From the NCBI GenBank assembly GCA_902550485.1, contig CACCZQ010000001.1:1-64000 (forward strand): 64,000 bases of DNA, read 5' to 3'. The position numbers and the translations under genes are program-made. Below are positions 55,019-64,000 of this stretch, piece by piece. A model generated the notes under the pieces. That model ran no database searches. It had not been told where the DNA came from and saw only the letters and a program-made list of their open reading frames with translations. How positions within the stretch are numbered: the stretch's first letter is position 1; every line of letters starts with the position of its first letter. Origin of the DNA: an uncultured Prochlorococcus sp. (lineage in GTDB: Bacteria > Cyanobacteriota > Cyanobacteriia > PCC-6307 > Cyanobiaceae).

Positions 55019-55381
55019 TTAACTCCATTCTAAAGCACCTTTTCTCCATGCGTATGCCAGAGCGATAACAAGTATTGCAATGAAAATTAAAGCCTCAATA
55101 AATGCTAATAAGCCTAATCTATTGAAGGCAACAGCCCAAGGATAGAGGAATACGGTCTCAACATCAAATATAACGAAAACCAAGGCAAACATGTAATAAC
55201 GAATATTAAATTGAATCCATGCTCCTCCGATAGGCTCCATTCCAGATTCATATGTAAGTTTTCGTTCCCCTGTTCTGCCTTTCGGGGCAACGATGAGATT
55301 AGTAACTAGAGCTAATACTGGTACAGCTGAGGCAATTAGAAGGAAACCCAAAAAATATTCATAGCCAGTTAATAAAAACAT
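55019..55381 (-). CDS. ndhC: NDH-1 subunit 3
   Basis: [41 protein letters not shown]. Confidence 0.97.
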   Translation of the reverse strand: MFLLTGYEYFLGFLLIASAVPVLALVTNLIVAPKGRTGERKLTYESGMEPIGGAWIQFNIRYYMFALVFVIFDVETVFLYPWAVAFNRLGLLAFIEALIFIAILVIALAYAWRKGALEWS

Positions 55382-55458
55382 CTTAAAAAATTAATTTTGA
55401 ATAAAAGTCGCTTAATTAAGCAAAATCTTTTAAAGTTCTTAAAGAACAATAATAAACC

Positions 55459-55887
55459 GTGAGTGAAAACATTCAACCAGCCTCTGAGGAAAACAAAATA
55501 GTTGACGGCTTAGAGAAAGAGAAACTTTCTGAAAACCCCTTAGCAGTAAATGTTGAACAACCTGTCCTTAATCTAGAACAAAATAGATTCGAATGTAGAA
55601 GTTGTGGATATATTTATGATCCGTCTGAAGGAAATAAAAAATTAAACATACCTAAAAATACGCCTTTTTCAGAGTTGGATGGCAACACCTTCGCTTGTCC
55701 TGTTTGTCGAGCGGGTAAAAATTTTTATAAAGATATAGGTCCTAAATCAAAACCTAGTGGGTTTGAAGAAAATTTAGTTTATGGGTTTGGTTTTAACAGT
55801 TTACCTCCTGGACAAAAAAATATATTGATTTTTGGAGGTCTGGCTTTTGCTGCTGCTATGTTCCTTTCTTTGTACTCTTTGCATTAA
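55459..55887 (+). CDS. rubA: Membrane-anchored rubredoxin
   Basis: GTG start; FECRSCGYIYDPSEG ... FACPVCRAGK; C-terminal TM. Confidence 0.95.
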   Translation: MSENIQPASEENKIVDGLEKEKLSENPLAVNVEQPVLNLEQNRFECRSCGYIYDPSEGNKKLNIPKNTPFSELDGNTFACPVCRAGKNFYKDIGPKSKPSGFEENLVYGFGFNSLPPGQKNILIFGGLAFAAAMFLSLYSLH

Positions 55888-55896
55888 TATATAGAA

Positions 55897-56913
55897 ATGA
55901 AAAAAATTATCACTAGTACTCCCAATCTCCTTTTAACTATTATTCTTTGTTTTGTGTTGAGCAGTTGTTCTTCTACAGGTGTAAAGATGAGTGATAGCAG
56001 CCCTTGGAAAACAATTCAGTTTGAGGACCAGTCTAATGCTTTAGATGTCGATTTTATAGATGATAAAAATGGATTTTTAGTAGGTTCTAATAGGCTAATT
56101 ATGGAATCTAATGATGGAGGAGAAACTTGGGAGAAAAGAAATTTAGATTTACCAAGTGAAGAGAACTTTCGTCTTTTAGACATTGACTTTAAAGGTGTAG
56201 AGGGATGGTTAATAGGTCAGCCCTCTTTAGTGATGCATACACTTGATGCGGGAAAGAATTGGACTCGCTTATCTCTAGGTAACAAGTTACCAGGCCAACC
56301 ATTTTTAATAACAACTGTTGATGACGGTGTTGCAGAATTGGCTACCACAGCAGGTGCAATTTACGAAACATCAGATAGCGGTGAATCATGGAATGCAAAA
56401 GTTGTAGACGCATCTGGTTCTGGAGGTGTAAGAGATTTAAGAAGAACTAACAAAGGAGATTATGTTAGCGTAAGTAGTCTGGGTAATTTCTTTTCTACTT
56501 TGGAAAAGGATAGTGATGCATGGATAGCTCATCAAAGAGCCAGTAGCAAAAGAGTTCAAAGTATCGGTTTTAATCCAGAAGGAAGTTTATGGATGCTTTC
56601 TAGAGGAGCAGAAATTAGATTTAATGAAGATACTAATGACCTAGAAAATTGGTCAAAGCCTATTATACCTATTCTTAATGGATACAATTATCTAGACATG
56701 GGATGGGATCCTAATGGTGATATATGGGCTGGCGGGGGTAATGGAACTTTAATTGTAAGTAAAGATCAAGGTAAAACTTGGAATAAAGATCCTATTGCTT
56801 CTGAATTGCCAACAAACTACATTAAAATAGTTTTTCTTGATAAGGAATTTTTAGATAGTCAAAAAGGATTTGTACTTGGAGAGCGTGGTTACATCCTTAA
56901 ATGGAATAGCTAA
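55897..56913 (+). CDS. Photosystem II assembly factor Ycf48/HCF136
   Basis: Lipoprotein signal [13 protein letters not shown]-like repeats ([19 protein letters not shown]); lies before psbEFLJ. Confidence 0.95.
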   Translation: MKKIITSTPNLLLTIILCFVLSSCSSTGVKMSDSSPWKTIQFEDQSNALDVDFIDDKNGFLVGSNRLIMESNDGGETWEKRNLDLPSEENFRLLDIDFKGVEGWLIGQPSLVMHTLDAGKNWTRLSLGNKLPGQPFLITTVDDGVAELATTAGAIYETSDSGESWNAKVVDASGSGGVRDLRRTNKGDYVSVSSLGNFFSTLEKDSDAWIAHQRASSKRVQSIGFNPEGSLWMLSRGAEIRFNEDTNDLENWSKPIIPILNGYNYLDMGWDPNGDIWAGGGNGTLIVSKDQGKTWNKDPIASELPTNYIKIVFLDKEFLDSQKGFVLGERGYILKWNS

Positions 56914-56954
56914 CTTTAAATAACTTTAGTAAATAGTAAAAAAAAAATAAATTT

Positions 56955-56983
56955 TTGACAGATTTAGCAACTGTCTGTAACCA
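56955..56983 (+). promoter_or_regulatory. Candidate sigma-70 promoter for psbEFLJ
   Basis: TTGACA-N17-TAACCA in the ycf48-psbE gap. Confidence 0.4.
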
Positions 56984-57007
56984 ACCTGTTAATTTCTTCG
57001 CGAACTT

Positions 57008-57030
57008 ATGATTTTACACTGTAAGATCAT
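57008..57030. promoter_or_regulatory. 23-bp near-perfect dyad upstream of psbE
   Basis: atgattttacactgtaagatcat is self-complementary except one T-G pair and the central base. Confidence 0.55.
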
Positions 57031-57049
57031 AGGGTAAACATTTGTGATT

Positions 57050-57298
57050 ATGGCCGCAGGTTCAACGGGTGAACGCCCATTCTTTGAAATAATCACCAGT
57101 ATTAGGTACTGGATTATTCATGCAGTAACATTACCAGCTATTTTTATAGCAGGCTTCTTATTCGTATATACAGGCTTAGCCTATGATGCTTTCGGAACTC
57201 CTCGTCCGGATAGTTATTTCCAATCATCTGAATCTAAAGCACCTGTTGTAACACAAAGATATGAAGCTAAATCTCAACTAGATTTAAGAACAAAATAA
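57050..57298 (+). CDS. psbE: Cytochrome b559 alpha subunit
   Basis: [53 protein letters not shown]; track start 57044 is two codons upstream. Confidence 0.97.
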
Positions 57299-57300
57299 CA

Positions 57301-57447
57301 ATGACTAATTCTCAAGCTCCAATGCAGGCTGCGGAAGTCCGCGTTTATCCTATATTTACTGTTCGTTGGCTAGCAGTTCACGCTCTAGCTATTCCATCGG
57401 TATTCTTTTTAGGTTCTATTGCTGCTATGCAATTCGTAGCCCGATAA
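57301..57447 (+). CDS. psbF: Cytochrome b559 beta subunit
   Basis: Manual translation [48 protein letters not shown]. Confidence 0.97.
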
Positions 57448-57458
57448 ATTTAACCATC

Positions 57459-57578
57459 ATGCAAGTTAACGAAAATCCTAACAAAGTTCCAGTTGAACTT
57501 AATCGTACAAGCCTCTATTTAGGCTTATTGTCAGTCTTTGTATTGGGAATTTTATTTTCCAGTTACTTTTTCAATTAA
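57459..57578 (+). CDS. psbL: Photosystem II protein PsbL
   Basis: Manual translation [39 protein letters not shown]; track ORF 57366-57578 is over-extended. Confidence 0.96.
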
Positions 57579-57587
57579 ATTAAAATT

Positions 57588-57785
57588 ATGAGTAAATTAA
57601 AAGGACCTGATGGAAGAATTCCAGATAGACTTCCCGACGGTAGACCAGCAGTTGCATGGGAAAGAAGATGGACTGAAGGAACTCTTCCTCTATGGCTTGT
57701 TGCTACAGCAGGTGGAATTGCAGTTATCTTCGTTTTAGGAATATTCTTCTATGGCTCATACCAAGGTGTTGGAGGTGGAGGCTAA
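57588..57785 (+). CDS. psbJ: Photosystem II protein PsbJ
   Basis: [65 protein letters not shown]. Confidence 0.96.
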   Translation: MSKLKGPDGRIPDRLPDGRPAVAWERRWTEGTLPLWLVATAGGIAVIFVLGIFFYGSYQGVGGGG

Positions 57786-57828
57786 TAAATCCTTACCTTG
57801 ACCTGACAATCACTTATATCTAATAAGG

Positions 57829-58722
57829 CTAATAAGAATCTGTAAATATCCTTAGCTTCTCTTTTGTGGAGCTGGGGATATTTTCTTTTTGGGTTATCAA
57901 TCCATCTTTTAATGAAAAATGTGACTTACTTTTTGGTCTCTCTTTTTCAATTAATTTAGCTACTTCAAATATTATTTTATTAGCCACTTCAGTATTAGAT
58001 CTAAGATTATCCAAAACCATTTCTACAGAAACTTCTTGATGAGTTTGATGCCAGCAATCATAATCAGTAACCATAGATAATGAAGAGTAAGCTATTTCAG
58101 CTTCTTTAGCTAATCTTGCTTCTGTATGGTTCGTCATTCCAATTATTGAACATCCCCAACTTCTATATAAATTAGATTCTGCTCTAGTTGAGAAAGCGGG
58201 ACCTTCCATTGCTAGATAGGTACCCCCTCTATGCAATTGTCTACCTCCAGGAATATTTTTTTCTCCGATTTCACTTAATATACGTGATAAATTTGTGCAG
58301 AAGGGATCTCCCATAGTTACATGTGCTACTGCTCCTTCATTAAAGAAGGTTGCAGGTCTATTTTTTGTTCGGTCTATAAATTGATCTGGAACCACTATAT
58401 CAAGTGGCCTTATCTGTTCTTGTAATGAACCAACTGCTGATGGAGCTATAATCCATCTTACTCCTATTGATCTTAGAGCCCAAATATTAGCTTTGTATGG
58501 GATTTCAGAAGGATTTAATCTATGTGTTCTGCCATGTCTAGGAATGAATGCTATCTCTAGATTTCCAAGATTATATACTTTTATTGAATCAGAAGGTTTA
58601 CCATAGGGGGTGTTGATTTCTAGTTCTCTTAAGTACTCTATTTGATCCATTGAATAAAATCCACTCCCACCAATCACTCCCAATCTTGATTTTTCAATAG
58701 GTAATAAATGTTCTTTATTCAT
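57829..58722 (-). CDS. mtnP: 5'-methylthioadenosine phosphorylase
   Basis: LGVIGGSGFYSM; IPRHGRTHRLNPSEIPYKANIWALRSIGV; YLAMEGPAFSTRAESNLYR; MTNHTEARLAKEAE. Confidence 0.95.
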   Translation of the reverse strand: MNKEHLLPIEKSRLGVIGGSGFYSMDQIEYLRELEINTPYGKPSDSIKVYNLGNLEIAFIPRHGRTHRLNPSEIPYKANIWALRSIGVRWIIAPSAVGSLQEQIRPLDIVVPDQFIDRTKNRPATFFNEGAVAHVTMGDPFCTNLSRILSEIGEKNIPGGRQLHRGGTYLAMEGPAFSTRAESNLYRSWGCSIIGMTNHTEARLAKEAEIAYSSLSMVTDYDCWHQTHQEVSVEMVLDNLRSNTEVANKIIFEVAKLIEKERPKSKSHFSLKDGLITQKENIPSSTKEKLRIFTDSY

Positions 58723-58732
58723 AGTGATGTAA

Positions 58733-60904
58733 ATGACTTTTAATCATCTGGTACTAATTGGAGGAGGACACACAAATGTTCTTTTATTGAACAAATGGTT
58801 TATGTGTCCGAAATTAATGCCAGAAATTCCTGTTTCAATTATATCTAGAGATTCTCATTTGGTTTATTCCGCGATGTTCCCATCGGTGCTTTCAAAATCA
58901 ATTACTTTAGAAGAGAGTTTAATTGATATAAAATCTTTAGCAAAAAATTCAAAAGTATCTTTTATAGAAGAAGAAGTAAAGGATATTGATTTCAATTTAA
59001 AGGAAATTGTATTAAGTAATAGACCTTCAGTTAATTATTCAAAGTTAGTGCTTAATTATGGAAGTCAAACAATAATTCCAAAAGAATTTGAGTCACTAGT
59101 TAAAAATCGTAATGCTTTTTCAATTAAACCTTTTTTGAAGGCTTATGACTTTATACAAAAAGAGGACATTTTTGATTCAGTTAATGAATATCCATTTGTA
59201 ATTGTTGGGAGTGGTCTTGCTGCAATTGAAGTATCATATGCTTTGAGAAAAAGATGGAGAGATAGACCTTTAAAACTATTATGTGATTCAAGAAAAATTA
59301 ATAATACAATTCTAAAAAGTTTACGGAATTCCAATATTGATTTAGTTGAAAATCTTAATTTCGATTATGGAAAGATTCTTTTATGTACTGGAAATACATA
59401 TCCTTCATGGGCACAAAAAAAATTATTAGATTCTGATTCTCAAGGCAGAATAATTACAAATCAGAATTTGCAGTTGAAACGTTTTTCCGGAATTTTTGCA
59501 GTGGGTGATTGTGCAGTTTTAGATTCAGCAAGAAGACCAGCATCGGGCGTTTTTGCAGTAAAAGTTGTAAATACATTAGTCCAAAATCTAAAAAAGGATG
59601 TAGAAGGTGGATCATTAAAAAAGTGGTTTCCTCAAAGGATCGGATTGCAAATAGTTAATACATTTCCAAGCCATCATTCAAAGGCTTTTGCAATTTATCG
59701 CAATTTTGTTTTTGGCCCTTCTTATCTTTTTTGGATGTTAAAACACAAAATTGATCTGAAATTTGTAAACAAATTTAGATTAAAAAAGCAAATTATGAAA
59801 AGTAGTGAAAAAAATATTTCATTAAATGATTGCAGGGGATGTGCAGCTAAACTTCCTCAGTTTGTTTTGAATAAATCATTAATAAAATCTAATTTAGATT
59901 CTTTTGCCTCATCCCCTGAAGATTCAGTTGAAATATATCAAAATGGTGAAGATATTATCTTGCAAAGTGTAGATGGATTTCCTTCTTTGTTAAGTGATCC
60001 TTGGCTTAATGCAAAAATTACTACTTTGCATGCTTGCTCAGATTTGTGGGCATGCGGAGCAAAACTTTCATCCGCGCAGGCTTTAATTTCATTACCAAAA
60101 GTTGAAAGGGAATTTCAGAGTTACCTCTTTTCTCAATCACTTCAAGGTATTAAATCAACAGTTGAGGATCATGGAGGTGAATTACTTGGAGGCCATACTT
60201 TCGAGGCAAGAAGTTTAGTAAATAAACCTTATTCATTAGGAATAGATATTTCTTTAACGGTTCAAGGTATTTTAAAAAATGGAGCAAAACCATGGCTTAA
60301 ATCTGGAATGAATATTGGAGATATTCTCATGATGTCTAGACCTCTTGGCGTTGGAATTTACTTTGCTGGTCAAATGCAAAATATTAATATGCTAGGTAGT
60401 TCTTCTGAAATAATTAATAATTTAGTAAAGAGTCAGCAATATTTGCTTGATGAAATTTATCTTTTTCAACATCAATTTAAAGAATCATTAGTCAATGCTG
60501 CGACTGACATCACTGGATATGGATTTATTGGACATCTTAAAGAAATGGTTGAATCATCTAATTTATATAGGCATAGCAATAATCTTGAGCCACTAAAAGT
60601 TTTATTAGATTTATTTGCATTTAAAGCTTATCCTGGAGTATTTGATTTAATAAGAAAAGATGTTAAAAGTACTTTCTTTGAATCTAATAAAGAAATTTTT
60701 GACAAAATTTATAAAGTAAATAAGCAAAAAAGAATAATTAATTTTTTAAACGAATATTCATTAGATCAAGAGACTTTTAACGAGAGAATATCATTACTAT
60801 TAGACCCTCAAACATGTGGACCCTTGTTGATTAGTTGCAATCGTAAATATGAAAATGTTTTAAAGGATAAATGGTACAAGATTGGAGAGGTTGTAAAAAT
60901 GTAA
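58733..60904 (+). CDS. selD: NDH-2-like flavoprotein fused to selenophosphate synthase (SelD)
   Basis: N-terminal LVLIGGGHTNVLLL and GIFAVGDCAVL; C-terminal CRGCAAKLPQ, LQSVDGFPSLLSDPWLNAKITTLHACSDLWACGAKLSSAQALISLP, LLGGHTFEA, DITGYGFIGHL. Confidence 0.93.
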   Translation: MTFNHLVLIGGGHTNVLLLNKWFMCPKLMPEIPVSIISRDSHLVYSAMFPSVLSKSITLEESLIDIKSLAKNSKVSFIEEEVKDIDFNLKEIVLSNRPSVNYSKLVLNYGSQTIIPKEFESLVKNRNAFSIKPFLKAYDFIQKEDIFDSVNEYPFVIVGSGLAAIEVSYALRKRWRDRPLKLLCDSRKINNTILKSLRNSNIDLVENLNFDYGKILLCTGNTYPSWAQKKLLDSDSQGRIITNQNLQLKRFSGIFAVGDCAVLDSARRPASGVFAVKVVNTLVQNLKKDVEGGSLKKWFPQRIGLQIVNTFPSHHSKAFAIYRNFVFGPSYLFWMLKHKIDLKFVNKFRLKKQIMKSSEKNISLNDCRGCAAKLPQFVLNKSLIKSNLDSFASSPEDSVEIYQNGEDIILQSVDGFPSLLSDPWLNAKITTLHACSDLWACGAKLSSAQALISLPKVEREFQSYLFSQSLQGIKSTVEDHGGELLGGHTFEARSLVNKPYSLGIDISLTVQGILKNGAKPWLKSGMNIGDILMMSRPLGVGIYFAGQMQNINMLGSSSEIINNLVKSQQYLLDEIYLFQHQFKESLVNAATDITGYGFIGHLKEMVESSNLYRHSNNLEPLKVLLDLFAFKAYPGVFDLIRKDVKSTFFESNKEIFDKIYKVNKQKRIINFLNEYSLDQETFNERISLLLDPQTCGPLLISCNRKYENVLKDKWYKIGEVVKM

Positions 60905-62152
60905 TTAATTTTTATTTAATTTGTCAATTTCCAAATATCTTAATCTTTTTATTTCCTTTCCCATCTCCTTCCCTGGGTCCCATCCTTCTTTTTTTAATGT
61001 TTCTCCGTCTTTTTTTGATTTTATGAATTTGTAAATAAATAACCACTTAAACAAGTTACGCCAGTATGGTCCTCCATCGCAAATTAATAATTTGACTGTC
61101 TCATCATTAAGGTTTCTGTCCTCAATAAATTCTGTCCAACTTGATGGAGAAAAATGATTGAAATTTTTTTGGTTTGCATTAAATATTTTTTTGATATTTA
61201 TATAATCTTCTAATATTTTTATTTCACTGTTATTTACCAAAAATCTTTGACATGCTTTTTCTAAATCTTCTGAATCTTTTAATAAGTAAAGCATATGATT
61301 TCCCTTTAACTTCTTAATCCAATTTAGTCCTCTTAAAAATCTTTTATCGACTTTAATATTTTTATTTAAGATTGAGATAATTTCCCATTTATGAATTATC
61401 GAAATTACATTAGTCAAATTATCGTGTTTGCATATTTCAGCTAGTTCCATCCTTATTCGTATGCCTAGTGCAGGAGGGTAAATCATTTTCTGATGAGTTT
61501 CTGAACTTTTCCATGGCCATTGTCTAACTGTTTCTTGAGATTGTTTGAGGGAATTATTTGAAATATTGAAATCTAACCTTGAAGCATATTTTGCACATCT
61601 AATTAATCTACTTGGATCATCTGAAATGCTATTACTGTGAAGTAAGTTCAATCTTTTACTTTTTATATCAGAAATTCCTCCATAAAGATCATAGATTTTC
61701 CTTGTCGAGACCTCGAAGGCTATTGAATTTATAGTGAAATCTCTCCTCTTAAGATCCTCCTCAATAGTAGTTTTATTTACTGTGGGATTTAAGCCTGGAG
61801 CAGAATAAATTTCTTTTCTTGCAGAAGCAATATCAATTTTATAGTCATTAATATTTATTTCTACTGTGTTGTATAAATTAAATTCCTTGATTAAACATAA
61901 ATCTACACTTACAATGTTTTTTTTTATAAATTTTGCAAGAGAAATAGAGGATCCTTCAATGACAAGATCAATATCTACAGGTTTAGAAAAGGATTTTTTG
62001 TGGAATTTACTAATTAATAAATCTCTTAAATAACCGCCAACAAAAGCTACTTTAGTATTGTTATTAGATTCTATATATTTAGCAATTAGGTTATATAGAT
62101 TAAATGGAGTTTTGATTAATTCCCCTTGGATGTAATCAGAGATATCGTTCAT
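60905..62152 (-). CDS. CCA-adding enzyme / poly(A) polymerase family nucleotidyltransferase
   Basis: AFVGGYLRDLL; DIDLVIEG; EEDLKRRDFTINSIAFEV; DDPSRLIRCAKYASRL. Confidence 0.94.
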   Translation of the reverse strand: MNDISDYIQGELIKTPFNLYNLIAKYIESNNNTKVAFVGGYLRDLLISKFHKKSFSKPVDIDLVIEGSSISLAKFIKKNIVSVDLCLIKEFNLYNTVEININDYKIDIASARKEIYSAPGLNPTVNKTTIEEDLKRRDFTINSIAFEVSTRKIYDLYGGISDIKSKRLNLLHSNSISDDPSRLIRCAKYASRLDFNISNNSLKQSQETVRQWPWKSSETHQKMIYPPALGIRIRMELAEICKHDNLTNVISIIHKWEIISILNKNIKVDKRFLRGLNWIKKLKGNHMLYLLKDSEDLEKACQRFLVNNSEIKILEDYINIKKIFNANQKNFNHFSPSSWTEFIEDRNLNDETVKLLICDGGPYWRNLFKWLFIYKFIKSKKDGETLKKEGWDPGKEMGKEIKRLRYLEIDKLNKN

Positions 62153-62157
62153 GAGTT

Positions 62158-64000
62158 TTAACTAACATAACGAATTGGAGCTAATCTGGGATCTAGAATT
62201 TTACTTCCTTTATCACCAAATTTTACTGCTAAAGATATTTTTTCCCCACTCCCAAAAATATGTATGATTTCACCTTTCCCAAACTTTGAGTGAATAAGCA
62301 TATCTCCAACTATCCAGCTTTTCCCTTTACTAGGACCTGAATATAATTTCCTTACTGCATTTATTGGTTTGTTAACAAATTCATTTGGATTGTTTCGATC
62401 AACTCTAGTTAAACGATCAAGATGCCAATCTCTTCTAATTGAAGCACCACCAGTTTGTGGTAATTCGCCATCCATTAAATCTTCAGGTATTTCCGAAAGG
62501 AATATTGAAGGAATTGTTGCTTCACGCATGCCACCCCATAATCTTCTTTCTCTGGCATGACTTAAGAAAACTCTTTCTTTAGCTCTAGTAATACCTACAT
62601 AGCATAATCTTCTTTCCTCTTCAAGAAGTGAGGGAGTATCTATTGATCTATGGCTAGGGAAGAGACCTTGTTCTAGCCCAGTGATAAAAACATTTTGAAA
62701 TTCTAAACCTTTACTATTATGAAGAGTCATGAGAGTTACAGAGTTAGGATTATTTTTCTTTGTATCATTATCAGTTGTTAAGGCTGCTGTAGAAAGAAAT
62801 CCCTCCACATCTCCACTTTCTGTTTCTTCTTCATATTGAGTAGCTGCATTAATTAGTTCTTGTAAATTATTTCTTCTATCTTCAGATTCTTCAGTCCCAC
62901 TAGAGAGCAAGTCACTTAAATAACCACTTTTTTCTAATATAAGTTGTAGTAGTTGAGCAGGACCTGAATTTTCTAGGTAACACAGTAGATCATTCATAAT
63001 TTCAGTAAATTTATTAATTCCTTTTGATGATCTGCCTATTGTTTCTTCAAGACTTTGCTTATCATTAAGGACCTCCCACAATGGGATATTTAACCTATTA
63101 GATAGTTCATTAAGTTTTTGGATAGTAGTCTTACCAATCCCTCTTCTAGGAACATTTATGATTCGTAAAAGACTAACGTTATCTGAAGAATTAACCAGAA
63201 CTTTCAAATATGCTATTGCATCTTTAATTTCTCTTCTATCATAAAAACGCAATCCTCCAAAAATTGTATAAGGAATGCGCCACCTTACAAGAGATTCTTC
63301 TAGTACTCTCGACTGAGCTCTGGTTCGATATAAAATTGCAAAATTTTTCCAAATTGGGTTTTGATTATAGTTATTGAGTGATTTTATTTTATTGGTAATT
63401 GCTTCTGCTTCGGAAATTTCATCATCACAGCTGAGTAACGTTAAAAGTTCCCCTTTTTCTTTAGTAGCCTTTAAAACTTTGTCAATTCTTTCAGAGTTGT
63501 TTTCAATTAGTGAGTTTGCAGCATCAAGGATATTGGAAGATGACCTATAATTTTCTTCTAATTTAATTAAAGATGATTTTGTATCGTCGTTGATTGAAGT
63601 TTTAAAATCTTCTTGAAAACCAATTAAAATTCTGAAGTCAGCTGCTCTGAAACTATAAATACTTTGATCAGCATCCCCAACTACAAAAATTGATCTATCT
63701 TGCCAATTGAAGAATTTTTTTGGTTCAGTATTTCCAGCTGTAATTAATTTTATAAGTTCATATTGTGTTCTATTTGTATCTTGATATTCGTCAACTAAAA
63801 TATGTTTAAATCTTTTGTGCCAGTAATCTCTAACTATATCATTTTGCCTCAATAAGAAAACAGGCAAAAGTAGAAGATCATCAAAGTCTAAAGAATTATT
63901 TTTTGAGAGCGAAATCCTATATCTCTTGTAGGCTTCTGCAACTGTTTTATCAAAATTATTATCTGCTTTTTCTAAAAGATCATTAGAAGTTAAGCATTGA
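62158..64000 (-). CDS. UvrD/PcrA-type superfamily 1 DNA helicase, 5' end outside the window
   Basis: ILVDEYQDTNRTQYELI; GDADQSIYSFRAAD; TLMTLHNSKGLEF; RRLCYVGITRAKERVFL. Frame stays open to the window edge (QCLTSNDLLEKADNNFDKTVAEAYKRYRISLSKNNSLDFDDLLLLPVFLL...), so the track start at 63867 is internal. Confidence 0.96.
   Translation of the reverse strand, partial: QCLTSNDLLEKADNNFDKTVAEAYKRYRISLSKNNSLDFDDLLLLPVFLLRQNDIVRDYWHKRFKHILVDEYQDTNRTQYELIKLITAGNTEPKKFFNWQDRSIFVVGDADQSIYSFRAADFRILIGFQEDFKTSINDDTKSSLIKLEENYRSSSNILDAANSLIENNSERIDKVLKATKEKGELLTLLSCDDEISEAEAITNKIKSLNNYNQNPIWKNFAILYRTRAQSRVLEESLVRWRIPYTIFGGLRFYDRREIKDAIAYLKVLVNSSDNVSLLRIINVPRRGIGKTTIQKLNELSNRLNIPLWEVLNDKQSLEETIGRSSKGINKFTEIMNDLLCYLENSGPAQLLQLILEKSGYLSDLLSSGTEESEDRRNNLQELINAATQYEEETESGDVEGFLSTAALTTDNDTKKNNPNSVTLMTLHNSKGLEFQNVFITGLEQGLFPSHRSIDTPSLLEEERRLCYVGITRAKERVFLSHARERRLWGGMREATIPSIFLSEIPEDLMDGELPQTGGASIRRDWHLDRLTRVDRNNPNEFVNKPINAVRKLYSGPSKGKSWIVGDMLIHSKFGKGEIIHIFGSGEKISLAVKFGDKGSKILDPRLAPIRYVS

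Noticed and set aside
57366-57458. N-terminal extension of the PsbL ORF
   Set aside because: It is psbF sequence read out of frame; PsbL starts at 57459.
1-64000. Possible genomic island, prophage, CRISPR or defence cluster
   Set aside because: Three tRNAs are present but no integrase, transposase, phage gene, spaced direct repeats or toxin-antitoxin pair was seen; content looks like core genome throughout.

Overview
The window is AT-rich and densely packed. Every recognisable gene set (ntcA, amt1, psbH/N/I/K/EFLJ, ycf48, rubA, ndhCKJ, chlD, crtR, cyanobacterial DUF families) points to a chromosomal core segment of a high-light-type Prochlorococcus. I call about 60 protein genes, including five short photosystem II genes absent from the ORF track (psbN, psbI, psbK, psbF, psbL), and three tRNAs: Leu(TAG), Arg(ACG), Met(CAT). 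There are also two candidate NtcA sites, one strong intrinsic terminator and several inverted repeats. I see no rRNA, CRISPR array, prophage, transposon, integrase or tRNA-linked island, and I did not find a clear-cut new multi-gene system. The items most worth a second look are: (1) a SelD protein fused to an NDH-2-like flavoprotein, in a divergent pair with mtnP only 10 nt apart; (2) a CobA/CobO-like protein whose Walker A motif appears lost while Walker B is kept; (3) a TM0106/RecB-like protein with a putative Fe-S Cys set, an HhH region and a C-terminal RNase H-like domain; (4) a 253-bp intergenic region with four consecutive inverted repeats; (5) a crtR reading frame with no ATG/GTG/TTG start in the expected place; (6) a dyad just upstream of psbE; and (7) a textbook NtcA-type promoter in front of ntcA itself. 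Domain calls are from reading motifs by eye; no searches were run.
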